A stretch of DNA of 10,961 nucleotides from Desulfobacterales bacterium (GCA_030601485.1 JAUVTO010000044.1:1-10961); one strand, 5' to 3'; shown: positions 1 through 7,255, counted from the stretch's first letter. Notes: a model not told the origin generated them from the sequence alone. Translations and numbers: made by a program.

Positions 1-28
1 CACTTTAGATCACTTTAGACACTTTTAA
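1..28. repeat. Three imperfect tandem copies of a 9-base unit
   Basis: The window opens with the unit CACTTTAGA at 1-9, again at 11-19, and a variant CACTTTTAA at 20-28. The array probably continues to the left of the window. Both visible plus-strand frames that cross it meet stops (TAG, TAA), so it is unlikely to be coding. It lies upstream of the hxlB promoter candidate. Its function is unknown; it may be the edge of a dispersed intergenic repeat. Confidence 0.5.
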
Positions 29-113
29 CTTAAAATGGCGACAATGGCTGAATAGCTATTATCACGCCAAAGCGACGCACGGCTTGGGATATGCAGAAGC
101 GCTTAATATTTTC

Positions 114-142
114 TTGACACACTGAAACCATTTCGCCATACT
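114..142 (+). promoter_or_regulatory. Candidate sigma-70 promoter for the hxlB-hxlA-hisS operon
   Basis: A perfect -35 box TTGACA (114-119) is followed after 17 bases by CATACT (137-142), one mismatch from the strong TATACT/TATAAT type. Transcription would start near 149, leaving a leader of about 75 bases that is very AT-rich. It is the only good promoter candidate seen before the first gene of the operon, and the short gaps between the following genes suggest it drives all three. This comes from sequence pattern only. Confidence 0.45.
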
Positions 143-224
143 TTGGCATCTTAACAGCAGGTTTTTTCAATATATTTAATTTATATTTATTTAATATCAA
201 GGGATTGGCCTGAAACATCATCTG

Positions 225-812
225 ATGCCGACAATTTATAAGAATGGTAAAAAATTCACCATCCGGGAAATGATCGAGGCTATCCTGGAGGAGAACCGGT
301 CCTTGGTGCAACGCCTGAGTGATAAAGCCGCACAAGATTTTATCCGGAGGATCTTGGATGCTAAATCCATTTTTTTCTCCGCACAAGGAAGAGCCGGTTT
401 TATCCTTCGCTGTTTTTGTATGCGTTTGATGCATCTGGGCTTTTCTGTGTATTTTTGCGGTGAAACCATCACTCCGGCCATTACCCGCGATGATTTGCTC
501 ATCGTCCTGAGTGGATCTGGAGAGACTCCGTCGACTTTAGAATCGGTAAAAAGTGCTAAAAAATACCACGCCAAAACCTACGGGATTTTGGGAAATATGG
601 AATCTAGAATCGCCTCACTTGTTGATATAAGCATCCATATCCCCGGAACCACCAAGCTTTGCCGTGAGGGTGAGCCCCATTCATTGCAGATGGCCGGCTC
701 CCTGTTTGAACAATCTGCCTTTCTTTTCTTAGAGGCAATTGTTCTGGAAATTTACCAAAAAAGAAAAAAAGATGTCGGTAGCGTTTCATCACGACATACT
801 GTCATTGAATAA
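225..812 (+). CDS. hxlB: 6-phospho-3-hexuloisomerase (SIS domain)
   Basis: Cytoplasmic sugar-phosphate isomerase that interconverts D-arabino-hex-3-ulose-6-phosphate and fructose-6-phosphate, the second step of the ribulose monophosphate (RuMP) pathway. The 195-residue product is one SIS domain of normal length for the family (B. subtilis HxlB is about 185). It shows the phosphosugar loop with S-G-S-G-E at about 96-100, the family hallmark G-S-L-F-E-Q at 158-163, and a C-terminal H191...E195 that corresponds to the conserved His/Glu tail of HxlB. The ATG at 225 has only a weak, distant AAGGG. The in-frame ATG at 270 (residue 16) is an alternative that would align better with the usual N-terminus. 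Its stop is 10 bases before the hxlA-rraA ATG, and the ribosome binding site of that gene overlaps the hxlB stop, so the two are probably translationally coupled. No HxlR-type regulator is seen. Confidence 0.9.
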   Translation: MPTIYKNGKKFTIREMIEAILEENRSLVQRLSDKAAQDFIRRILDAKSIFFSAQGRAGFILRCFCMRLMHLGFSVYFCGETITPAITRDDLLIVLSGSGETPSTLESVKSAKKYHAKTYGILGNMESRIASLVDISIHIPGTTKLCREGEPHSLQMAGSLFEQSAFLFLEAIVLEIYQKRKKDVGSVSSRHTVIE

Positions 813-818
813 AGGAGG
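813..818 (+). promoter_or_regulatory. Ribosome binding site of hxlA-rraA
   Basis: AGGAGG lies just after the hxlB stop codon (810-812) and four bases before ATG 823. It decides for 823 as the start. The longer open frame that begins inside hxlB at 739 has no such site and would add 28 residues that do not belong to the hexulose-phosphate synthase fold. Confidence 0.85.
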
Positions 819-822
819 AAAC

Positions 823-2109
823 ATGAAACCAGTTTTGCAGTTGGCATTAGATTTTGTGGATTTGAAACGGGCCCTGAAAAACGCCCGGGCCGGCGTTGCC
901 GGCGGAATTGACTGGCTTGAGGCAGGCACGCCGCTCATCAAGAGCGAGGGTCTCCACGCCGTTCGGGAACTTCGCAAGCTTTTCCCTGACAAAACCATTG
1001 TGGCGGATATGAAGATCATGGATACCGGCCGAACTGAGGTTGAAACTGCGGCCAAAGCGGGTGCCAATATAGTGGATGTGCTCGGCGCATCCAGCGATGC
1101 AACCATCCGGGAGTGCATCCAGGCAGGAAAGAACTATGGTGCCAAAATTGTGGTCGATATGATAGCGGTTAAAGATGTCGTGTCAAGAGCCAAATTCGTT
1201 GAGGATTTAGGAGCAGACATTGTAACGGTCCATTGTGCCATTGACGAACAAATGGAAGGGAAAGATCCTTTCGATATTTTACGACAGGTCAGCCAGGCAT
1301 TGACAATTCCGGTGGGAGTGGCCGGGGGTATCAATTCCGAAACCGCTGCCAAGGCGGTGGAGGCCGGTGCCTCTATAGTCATTGTGGGTGGTGCCATCAC
1401 TAAGGCCATGGACCCTGAACAGGCATCCAGAGAAATCCGCCAGGGAATCGATACCGGTAAGAGCATCAGTACCACCCTTTTTAAGAGAAAGGGAGAAGCT
1501 CAAATAAAGGAAATTCTGGAGCTGGTATCGTCACCTAATCTTTCCGATGCTCTGCACCGCGGTGGAGTTTTACAGGGAATTCGACCGCTTTTCCCCGGCA
1601 TCCGGATGGTGGGTCGTGCGGTTACCGTAAGAACGTATCCGGGAGATTGGGCCAAACCGGTCCAGGCCATTGATGTGGCTGAACCCGGTGATGTTATCGT
1701 CATTGACGCCGGTGGCGCGGGGCCTGCTCTCTGGGGAGAACTGGCAACCCATTCGGCCGTGCAAAAGGGCCTGGCCGGGGTAGTCATTGACGGCGCCCTG
1801 AGAGACAGTCCGGAAATCATAGACATGCAATTTCCGGCTTTCAGCAGACTTGTCATGCCCAATGCAGGAGAGCCCAAAGGATTCGGAGAGATCGGCGTGC
1901 CGGTTACGGTGGGCAATATGCGCATAGAACCCGGAGACTGGCTGTTGGGCGACTATGATGGAGTTGTCGTGCTGCCGCGTGCCATTGCAGTGGAGTATGC
2001 CAACCGGAGCATGGACGTGCTTGAGAAGGAAAACCGCATCCGGGAAGAAATCAAAGAAGGAAGCACCCTGAGCAAGGTGACCGAACTTTTGCGCTGGGAA
2101 AAAAAATAA
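823..2109 (+). CDS. 3-hexulose-6-phosphate synthase fused to RraA-like domain
   Basis: A two-domain protein of 428 residues. Residues 1 to about 210 are a TIM-barrel 3-hexulose-6-phosphate synthase (HxlA/KGPDC family), which condenses formaldehyde with ribulose-5-phosphate or runs in reverse. The N-terminus L-A-L-D-F and the active-site pattern D62-x-K64-x-x-D67 are visible, as is the phosphate-binding stretch A-G-G-I-N and G-G-A-I near the barrel end. Residues from about 230 to the end are an RraA/HMG-aldolase-like domain, with W-G-E306-L, G-A-L-R327-D328-S-P-E331 and G-D-Y-D-G-V-V-V-L-P. This architecture is known from archaea and some anaerobic bacteria and is often annotated as hexulose-6-phosphate synthase/ribonuclease regulator. 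The E-x20-R-D-x2-E pattern resembles the metal and substrate motif of pyruvate aldolases and oxaloacetate decarboxylases, so a catalytic role is more likely than RNase E inhibition. It sits between hxlB and hisS, three bases before the hisS ATG. I saw no frameshift at the fusion point. Confidence 0.92.
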   Translation: MKPVLQLALDFVDLKRALKNARAGVAGGIDWLEAGTPLIKSEGLHAVRELRKLFPDKTIVADMKIMDTGRTEVETAAKAGANIVDVLGASSDATIRECIQAGKNYGAKIVVDMIAVKDVVSRAKFVEDLGADIVTVHCAIDEQMEGKDPFDILRQVSQALTIPVGVAGGINSETAAKAVEAGASIVIVGGAITKAMDPEQASREIRQGIDTGKSISTTLFKRKGEAQIKEILELVSSPNLSDALHRGGVLQGIRPLFPGIRMVGRAVTVRTYPGDWAKPVQAIDVAEPGDVIVIDAGGAGPALWGELATHSAVQKGLAGVVIDGALRDSPEIIDMQFPAFSRLVMPNAGEPKGFGEIGVPVTVGNMRIEPGDWLLGDYDGVVVLPRAIAVEYANRSMDVLEKENRIREEIKEGSTLSKVTELLRWEKK

Positions 2110-2112
2110 AGG

Positions 2113-3384
2113 ATGATACAATTAATCAGAGGATTTAAAGATATACTTCCCGGGGAAGTAGAACTCTGGCAGTATATCGAAAAAACCGCCAGGTCCCTTT
2201 TTGAAGATTTCGGTTTTAAGGAAATTCGCATTCCGATTATGGAACGTACGGAACTGTTTGCCCGGAGCATTGGTGAAGATACCGATATTGTGGAAAAAGA
2301 AATGTATACCTTTCCGGATAGAAAAGGGAGTCTTATCACCCTGCGACCAGAGGCAACGGCATCTGTTTGTCGTTCCTACATCCAGCATAAACTGTATTCA
2401 AAGGATCCGGTCCAAAAATATTTTACCATCGGCCCCATGTTTCGGAGGGAAAGGCCCCAAAAGGGGAGATACCGGCAGTTTTACCAGATCAATGCTGAAA
2501 TTTTTGGGGTGGATTCTCCGCTGGTTGATGTTGAGCTGATCTTTCTGATGGTAACCTTATTTTCAAGACTGTCTGTTTCCGATGTTGAAACACATATCAA
2601 TTCGCTGGGTTGTCCGGAATGCCGCCCGACGTTTAAAGCGGTGCTTTCCGATTTTCTGACATCTTCCACCGGAACTCTTTGTTCAGACTGTATCCGGCGA
2701 AAAGACCGGAATCCCTTACGGGTGCTCGACTGCAAGGTGCCTGCTTGCAGAGAGGCCATGGCTCATGCACCTTCCATTTTGGATTATTTATGTCCGGCAT
2801 GCAGCCAACACTTTGAAACCGTCAAGACAGCACTTGACGCAATGAACGTGCCATTTACCATCGATAAAAGGCTGGTCCGGGGTCTTGACTATTATACCCG
2901 AACCACTTTTGAAATTCAGACCGGCTCATTGGGCGCCCAGAGCGCTGTGGCAGGCGGTGGCAGATACGATGGCCTGGTTAAGGCGCTTGGCGGGCCCGAT
3001 ACCCCGGCAACCGGTTTTGCCATAGGGTTTGACCGTTTGGCGGAAATTACAGGACTTAATTGTAATGATTTTATCAAAACGCCGGATATTTATTTGGCTG
3101 CACTGGGTGAAAAGAGTCTGTCTCTTGCCTTTGAATGGAGATCTGCGTTATGCCTTGAGGGGATTAAGACCGAGATGGATTTTGGCGATAAAAGTTTAAA
3201 AAGCCAGATGAAACGGGCAGACAGGCTGGGTGCAAAGCATGTTCTGATCGTCGGCGATAATGAAATTAAGCAAGGATCGGTTATCTTGCGCAATATGACC
3301 ACCAAAGAACAGGTGTTGATTCCCATCGAACGTGTTGTGGAAAATATAAAAGCAAACTTAGGGGCTTCGCCCCAATTGGAATAA
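2113..3384 (+). CDS. hisS: Histidyl-tRNA synthetase
   Basis: Class II aminoacyl-tRNA synthetase that charges tRNA-His with histidine in the cytoplasm. The 423-residue length is normal. The N-terminus (I-R-G-F-K-D-I-L-P-G) is typical. Motif 2 is at 110-124 (F-R-R-E-R-P-Q-K-G-R-Y-R-Q-F), the histidine-specific R-G-L-D-Y-Y-T-R at 256-263, G-G-G-R-Y-D-G-L at 281-288, motif 3 at about 301-309 (G-F-A-I-G-F-D-R-L), and the anticodon-binding domain at about 325-411. An insertion between motif 2 and the histidine motif carries eight cysteines (167, 170, 190, 193, 207, 212, 227, 230), as in many bacterial HisRS. The ATG follows the hxlA-rraA stop by three bases, and the AAAGG before it is too close to be a normal ribosome binding site, so translational coupling is likely. 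The last seven residues (G-A-S-P-Q-L-E) are encoded by a GC hairpin and repeat unit (see 3361-3497). Confidence 0.97.
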   Translation: MIQLIRGFKDILPGEVELWQYIEKTARSLFEDFGFKEIRIPIMERTELFARSIGEDTDIVEKEMYTFPDRKGSLITLRPEATASVCRSYIQHKLYSKDPVQKYFTIGPMFRRERPQKGRYRQFYQINAEIFGVDSPLVDVELIFLMVTLFSRLSVSDVETHINSLGCPECRPTFKAVLSDFLTSSTGTLCSDCIRRKDRNPLRVLDCKVPACREAMAHAPSILDYLCPACSQHFETVKTALDAMNVPFTIDKRLVRGLDYYTRTTFEIQTGSLGAQSAVAGGGRYDGLVKALGGPDTPATGFAIGFDRLAEITGLNCNDFIKTPDIYLAALGEKSLSLAFEWRSALCLEGIKTEMDFGDKSLKSQMKRADRLGAKHVLIVGDNEIKQGSVILRNMTTKEQVLIPIERVVENIKANLGASPQLE

Positions 3385-3497
3385 TGGAATTATGGAGTAA
3401 TGGAATAATGGGTTTGAAGGAGTTTTTTACAATTAAAATGGTTTATTTCAGCTTTTACCCCAATATTCCAGCATTCCGGTATTCCAGTATTCCATTC
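3361..3497. repeat. Inverted element of 8-base TGGAATAN repeats with GC hairpin
   Basis: The left part is a hairpin GGGGC-TTC-GCCCC (3361-3373) followed by four 8-base units of the type TGGAATAA (about 3377-3408), ending in TGGG. After a 45-base spacer, the complementary arm (about 3458-3497) holds four units of the type ATTCCAGT, starting with CCCC. The arms pair with about eight mismatches in 36 positions, so a long imperfect stem is possible. The element begins inside hisS: its hairpin encodes G-A-S-P and its first unit gives the last two codons and the stop. No T-run follows the GC hairpin, so it is not a classical intrinsic terminator. It occupies most of the hisS-aspS gap. The likely type is a dispersed intergenic repeat family. 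Confidence 0.75.
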
Positions 3498-3570
3498 TGA
3501 GGGCATAGACAGATTACGATTAAAAGACCTGTTATTTCAACAAGGTGCAGAATATCCTATACGTTAAATT

Positions 3571-3576
3571 AAGGAG
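3571..3576 (+). promoter_or_regulatory. Ribosome binding site deciding the TTG start of aspS
   Basis: AAGGAG lies 10 bases before TTG 3587. The next in-frame ATG (3608) has only GGAG two bases before it, which is too close. I therefore take the TTG as the start, with ATG 3608 as the less likely alternative. I saw no convincing promoter in 3498-3570; a TATACG at 3558-3563 has a poor -35. Confidence 0.65.
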
Positions 3577-3586
3577 TTAATTCACA

Positions 3587-5368
3587 TTGTCAGACAAACT
3601 TGGAGATATGAGAAAAACCCATACCTGCTGTGAACTTGGAGCAGATGATGTGGGTTTGGAAGTGGTGCTTATGGGTTGGGTACAGCGCCGAAGGGATCAC
3701 GGAGGAGTGATTTTCGTGGACCTGCGCGACAGGGAAGGAATCACACAGGTTGTTTTCAACCCTGAAGTCATCCGTAAAGTCCATGAAAAAGCCCATGCCA
3801 TTCGAAGTGAATATGTGATTGGCGTTCGGGGGAACGTCGAAAAAAGACTGCAAGGCATGACCAATCCCAAATTGAAAACCGGTGAGATAGAGGTGTTTGC
3901 CTCGGAACTTAAAATATTCAATGCAGCCGAAACTCCGCCGTTTATGGTTGAGGATAATCTGGATGTTTCGGAAAATATTCGGCTGAAATTCCGTCACATC
4001 GATCTGCGACGGCCCCTTTTGCAAAAAAACATTATCAAAAGGCACGCGGCCGCCGATTCCGTAAGAAAATATCTGAATAATCTTGGGTTTATCGATATTG
4101 AAACGCCGGTCCTGACCCGCAGCACACCCGAAGGTGCAAGGGACTATCTGGTGCCCAGCCGGGTGAACCCGGGTCTTTTTTACGCCTTGCCCCAGTCCCC
4201 CCAGATCTTCAAACAACTGCTCATGATGTCCGGGTTTGACCGGTATTACCAGATTGTAAAGTGTTTCAGGGACGAAGACCTCAGATCGGACCGTCAGCCG
4301 GAGTTTACCCAGATCGACATGGAAATGTCCTTCGTGGGAGAAGACGATGTGATGGAAATTACAGAGAACATGATGGTCCATCTCTTCAAAGATGTTCTGG
4401 ACGTGGACCTTAAAACACCCTTCAAACGCCTTTCCTATGATGATGCGGTTGGCCGCTTTGGGCTGGACAAACCCGATATTCGGTTTGCACTGGAACTCGT
4501 GGATATTTCGGACATTGTACAGGACGCGGGTTTCAAGCTCTTTTCTGATGTTGTTAAAAAGGGGGGAATCGTCAAGGCGCTTAATGCCAAGGGGTGCATC
4601 AATTTTACACGCAAAGAGATAGACGATTTGACCGAATTTGTCTCCGTCTACAGAGCCAAAGGTCTGGCATGGATCAAGGTGCGTGAAGATTCCTGGCAAT
4701 CTCCCATTGCGAAATTCTTCACCGACGATGAAAAACAGGCGCTTGCAAAGCGTATTGACATGCAGCCCGGCGATCTTGTATTTTTTGTTGCCGACCAGCC
4801 CAAGATCACCAACGAGGCACTGGGACATCTTCGAAACTTCCTGGGAAAGAAACTCGGCATGGTACATGAGGACACATTCAGTTTTGTCTGGATTACCCGG
4901 TTTCCGCTACTGGAGTTTGATGAAAACGAAAAGCGGAACCAGGCCTTGCACCATCCCTTTACGGCTCCTCTGGACGAGGATTGTGACCTGCTGGAGAAAG
5001 ACCCGCTTTCAGTCGGATCGAAGGCGTATGACCTGGTGTTAAACGGTTCGGAGATCGGCGGCGGGAGCATCCGTATTCACCAAAGAACGTTGCAGGAAAG
5101 GGTGTTTGCGGCATTAGGGATGGATCGGGAAACCTATGAGGAAAAGTTCGGATTTCTACTTTCGGCTCTGGAGTCCGGAGCCCCGCCCCACGGCGGGATC
5201 GCCATCGGTTTTGACCGGCTGGTAATGATTTTGTGCGTACAGCCTTCCATCCGGGACGTCATTGCCTTCCCAAAAACTCAGAAAGCGGCATGCCTGCTTA
5301 CCAATGCCCCTGCTCAAGCCGTCAAGGCCCAGCTTGACGAACTCTATCTAAGAATAAAAAAGTTTTAA
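3587..5368 (+). CDS. aspS: Aspartyl-tRNA synthetase, bacterial type, probably nondiscriminating
   Basis: Class II aminoacyl-tRNA synthetase of 593 residues, the normal bacterial length including the GAD insertion domain. The N-terminal OB-fold anticodon domain spans about 9-115. Catalytic motif 2 begins at F227-R-D-E-D-L-R, with R-Q-P-E-F-T-Q following, and motif 3 is at 537-545 (G-I-A-I-G-F-D-R-L). H38 (in R-R-R-D-H-G-G) and G90 (in L-Q-G-M-T-N) match the His and Gly that, as I recall, mark the nondiscriminating Pseudomonas enzyme; E. coli AspRS has Leu and Lys there. A nondiscriminating enzyme would charge tRNA-Asn with Asp too, for amidation by GatCAB. The start is TTG with AAGGAG 10 bases upstream. 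It follows hisS at 202 bases, separated by a repeat element, and converges with prfC. A long open frame on the opposite strand is a shadow. Confidence 0.97.
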   Translation: MSDKLGDMRKTHTCCELGADDVGLEVVLMGWVQRRRDHGGVIFVDLRDREGITQVVFNPEVIRKVHEKAHAIRSEYVIGVRGNVEKRLQGMTNPKLKTGEIEVFASELKIFNAAETPPFMVEDNLDVSENIRLKFRHIDLRRPLLQKNIIKRHAAADSVRKYLNNLGFIDIETPVLTRSTPEGARDYLVPSRVNPGLFYALPQSPQIFKQLLMMSGFDRYYQIVKCFRDEDLRSDRQPEFTQIDMEMSFVGEDDVMEITENMMVHLFKDVLDVDLKTPFKRLSYDDAVGRFGLDKPDIRFALELVDISDIVQDAGFKLFSDVVKKGGIVKALNAKGCINFTRKEIDDLTEFVSVYRAKGLAWIKVREDSWQSPIAKFFTDDEKQALAKRIDMQPGDLVFFVADQPKITNEALGHLRNFLGKKLGMVHEDTFSFVWITRFPLLEFDENEKRNQALHHPFTAPLDEDCDLLEKDPLSVGSKAYDLVLNGSEIGGGSIRIHQRTLQERVFAALGMDRETYEEKFGFLLSALESGAPPHGGIAIGFDRLVMILCVQPSIRDVIAFPKTQKAACLLTNAPAQAVKAQLDELYLRIKKF

Positions 5369-5411
5369 ATAAAAACGATAAAAATCATATAGGCTCTATT
5401 TTGACGGTCTC

Positions 5412-5526
5412 GTAAAAAGCCAAAAAACACCCTTTTTTGTCATTCCGGCGAAAGCCGGAATCCAGCAAATTCAATGGCTTCTGGATGCCGGATCAAGTCC
5501 GGCATGACGGTTTTAGGACTTTTTAC
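5412..5526. repeat. Composite two-hairpin dispersed repeat between convergent genes
   Basis: The outer ends are inverted: GTAAAAAG (5412-5419) against CTTTTTAC (5519-5526). Inside are two REP-like hairpins. One is ATTCCGGC-GAAA-GCCGGAAT (5442-5461), an 8-base perfect stem. The other is ATGCCGGA-TCAAG-TCCGGCAT (5485-5505), also 8 bases. The two units are related and face each other: both read GTCAT, then CCGG twice, then ATCCAG, on opposite strands. A weak stem of A and T runs (5421-5439) sits on the left side. The ATTCC...GGAAT core resembles the dRS3-like repeats of many Proteobacteria. Between aspS and prfC it may act as a two-way terminator or mRNA 3' end stabiliser; that is an inference. 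Confidence 0.8.
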
Positions 5527-5545
5527 ATGGGCATTAGATGTGTTT

Positions 5546-7150
5546 TTAATCATTGATTTCCTTGGTCTTGTAGAACCTTATCCCGAGCCATTCTTCCATG
5601 CAATAGCCGAGCTGCCATTCACTTGTCGTCAGATAGGCCCTCGATCCTTCGGCATCCATTGCAATGTTGGCGCTGTTTTGCTCCTCAAAATCCCGCATCT
5701 TTTTAGGGTCGTCGCATTGGACCCACCGGGCAACATTATAATCAACCTGTTCGTAAGCAGCATCAACACCATATTCAGACTTGAGGCGTTCCATGGTGAT
5801 GTCAAACTGCAGCATTCCCATGGCGCCCAGGATATAGTCTCTTGCGACAAGCGGTCTGAAAACCTGAACAACCCCTTCTTCTGCGAGCTGGACCAGTCCT
5901 TTTTGAAGATGCTTGGTTTTCATGGGATTCTTGAGAATTACCTTTTTGAAAAATTCAGGCGCAAAATTGGGAATTCCGCAGAATTGCAAGGGTTCCTTTT
6001 CTGAAAATGTGTCCCCTATCTTTATGGTGCCATGGTTATGAATGCCGATGATGTCGCCGGGATAGGCTTCTGATACGTTTTCACGCTCATTTGCCATAAA
6101 GATGGTGGCGTTTGAGAATATAACATCTTTTCCGATTCGGTGGTGAAAGGCCTTCATTCCTCTGGTAAATTTTCCCGAGCAGATCCTTATAAATGCGATT
6201 CGGTCCCTGTGGGCCGGATTCATATTGGCCTGGATCTTAAATACAAAACCGGAGAAGGGCTCCTCGTAGGGGGAGACTTCCCGCGTAACAGCAGCCATGG
6301 GACCCGGAGACGGCGCCATTTCCACAAATGCGTCCAGCATTTCCTTTACACCGAAATTATTGATTGCGCTCCCGAAAAAAACAGGTGTTTGGTTGCCTTT
6401 TAAATAATGGTCGAGTTCAAAAGGATTGGCAGCCCCTTCGATCAATTCAATGTCCTCTCTTAACTCATTTGCCTGGCTGCCGAGAATCTTGTCGAGTGTT
6501 GGGTCGGAAAGGTCGTTTATCACAATGCTTGCCCTGCTCCTTGTTTCCTGGCCGGACATAAAAAGGTAAAGCTCTTTTTTATAAAGATTGTAGACCCCTT
6601 TGAATCTTTTTCCCATGCCAACGGGCCATGATAGCGGTGTGCACTCGATCTGAAGTTTGTTTTCGATATCATCAAGAATATCAAGGGGCGCCATGCCCTC
6701 CCGGTCCAGCTTGTTGATAAAGGTAATGATGGGCGTGTTGCGCATGCGGCAGACTTCCATCAGTTTCTCGGTCTGGGGCTCAACCCCTTTGGCGCTGTCG
6801 ATGATCATCAGGGCGCTGTCGACCGCTGTAAGCACCCGGTAGGTATCCTCAGAAAAGTCCTGATGCCCGGGTGTGTCCAGAAGATTGATCTCAAAGCCGT
6901 TGTAATTGAATTTCATCACCGATGTGGTGACGGATATGCCCCTTTCCTTTTCGATGGCCATCCAGTCGCTGGTGGCATATCTTTGGGCCTTGCGGGCCTT
7001 TACGGCCCCTGCCTGCTGAATGGCGCCGCCGTAAAGAAGCAGCTTTTCGGTTAATGTGGTCTTGCCCGCGTCCGGGTGGCTTATAATTCCAAACGTCCGG
7101 CGCCTGTCGATCTCTTTTTTGTTATTGTTCATTATATATTCAGCCCGCAT
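5546..7150 (-). CDS. prfC: Peptide chain release factor 3
   Basis: Ribosomal GTPase RF3, which removes RF1/RF2 from the ribosome after peptide release. The 534 residues match the family (E. coli about 529). All GTPase motifs are visible: P-loop S-H-P-D-A-G-K-T (24-31), the switch I stretch R-G-I-S-V-T-T-S, D-T-P-G-H-Q-D-F, and N-K-L-D-R. The second domain (A-Y-P-G-D-I-I-G-I-H-N-H-G) and the RF3-specific C-terminal domain (G-M-L-Q-F-D-I-T and the following stretch) are complete. It reads on the minus strand, convergent with aspS and divergent from the lipoprotein gene. The start is not certain: ATG 7150 and ATG 7132 (528 residues) both lack a good ribosome binding site. EF-G is excluded by the length and the RF3 C-terminus. 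Confidence 0.96.
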   Translation of the reverse strand: MRAEYIMNNNKKEIDRRRTFGIISHPDAGKTTLTEKLLLYGGAIQQAGAVKARKAQRYATSDWMAIEKERGISVTTSVMKFNYNGFEINLLDTPGHQDFSEDTYRVLTAVDSALMIIDSAKGVEPQTEKLMEVCRMRNTPIITFINKLDREGMAPLDILDDIENKLQIECTPLSWPVGMGKRFKGVYNLYKKELYLFMSGQETRSRASIVINDLSDPTLDKILGSQANELREDIELIEGAANPFELDHYLKGNQTPVFFGSAINNFGVKEMLDAFVEMAPSPGPMAAVTREVSPYEEPFSGFVFKIQANMNPAHRDRIAFIRICSGKFTRGMKAFHHRIGKDVIFSNATIFMANERENVSEAYPGDIIGIHNHGTIKIGDTFSEKEPLQFCGIPNFAPEFFKKVILKNPMKTKHLQKGLVQLAEEGVVQVFRPLVARDYILGAMGMLQFDITMERLKSEYGVDAAYEQVDYNVARWVQCDDPKKMRDFEEQNSANIAMDAEGSRAYLTTSEWQLGYCMEEWLGIRFYKTKEIND

Positions 7151-7227
7151 TTCTCATGAAGAATTTATTTTGTTGATGATACCGCTCGTAAAATTCCGAC
7201 GGAACAAAATGGCTAAGCAAGGTGAAG

Positions 7228-7255
7228 AATATAATCATTGAAATTAGTATTACAA
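7228..7255 (-). promoter_or_regulatory. Candidate promoter for prfC
   Basis: Read on the minus strand, TTGTAA (7255-7250) is followed after 16 bases by TATATT (7233-7228). The start of transcription would be about 70-90 bases before the prfC start. The -35 box has two mismatches and the surroundings are AT-rich, so this is a moderate candidate only. Confidence 0.3.

Noticed and set aside
30..434. A 134-codon minus-strand frame at the left end
   Set aside because: It overlaps hxlB in the opposite direction and shows no family features.
739..822. Longer N-terminus for the hxlA-rraA protein
   Set aside because: The extension overlaps hxlB, has no ribosome binding site, and ATG 823 has an excellent one.
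3361..3373. GC hairpin as intrinsic terminator of hisS
   Set aside because: It lies inside the coding sequence and no T-run follows it.
3376..3497. Possible CRISPR-like array
   Set aside because: The units are 8 bases long, directly adjacent and inverted in two arms, with no spacers and no cas genes.
3590..4867. A 425-codon open frame on the minus strand
   Set aside because: It lies wholly antisense within aspS, has no recognisable domain and arises from the codon pattern of aspS.
5474..6004. A 176-codon plus-strand frame
   Set aside because: It is antisense to the 3' part of prfC and begins inside the composite repeat; its composition does not resemble a real protein.
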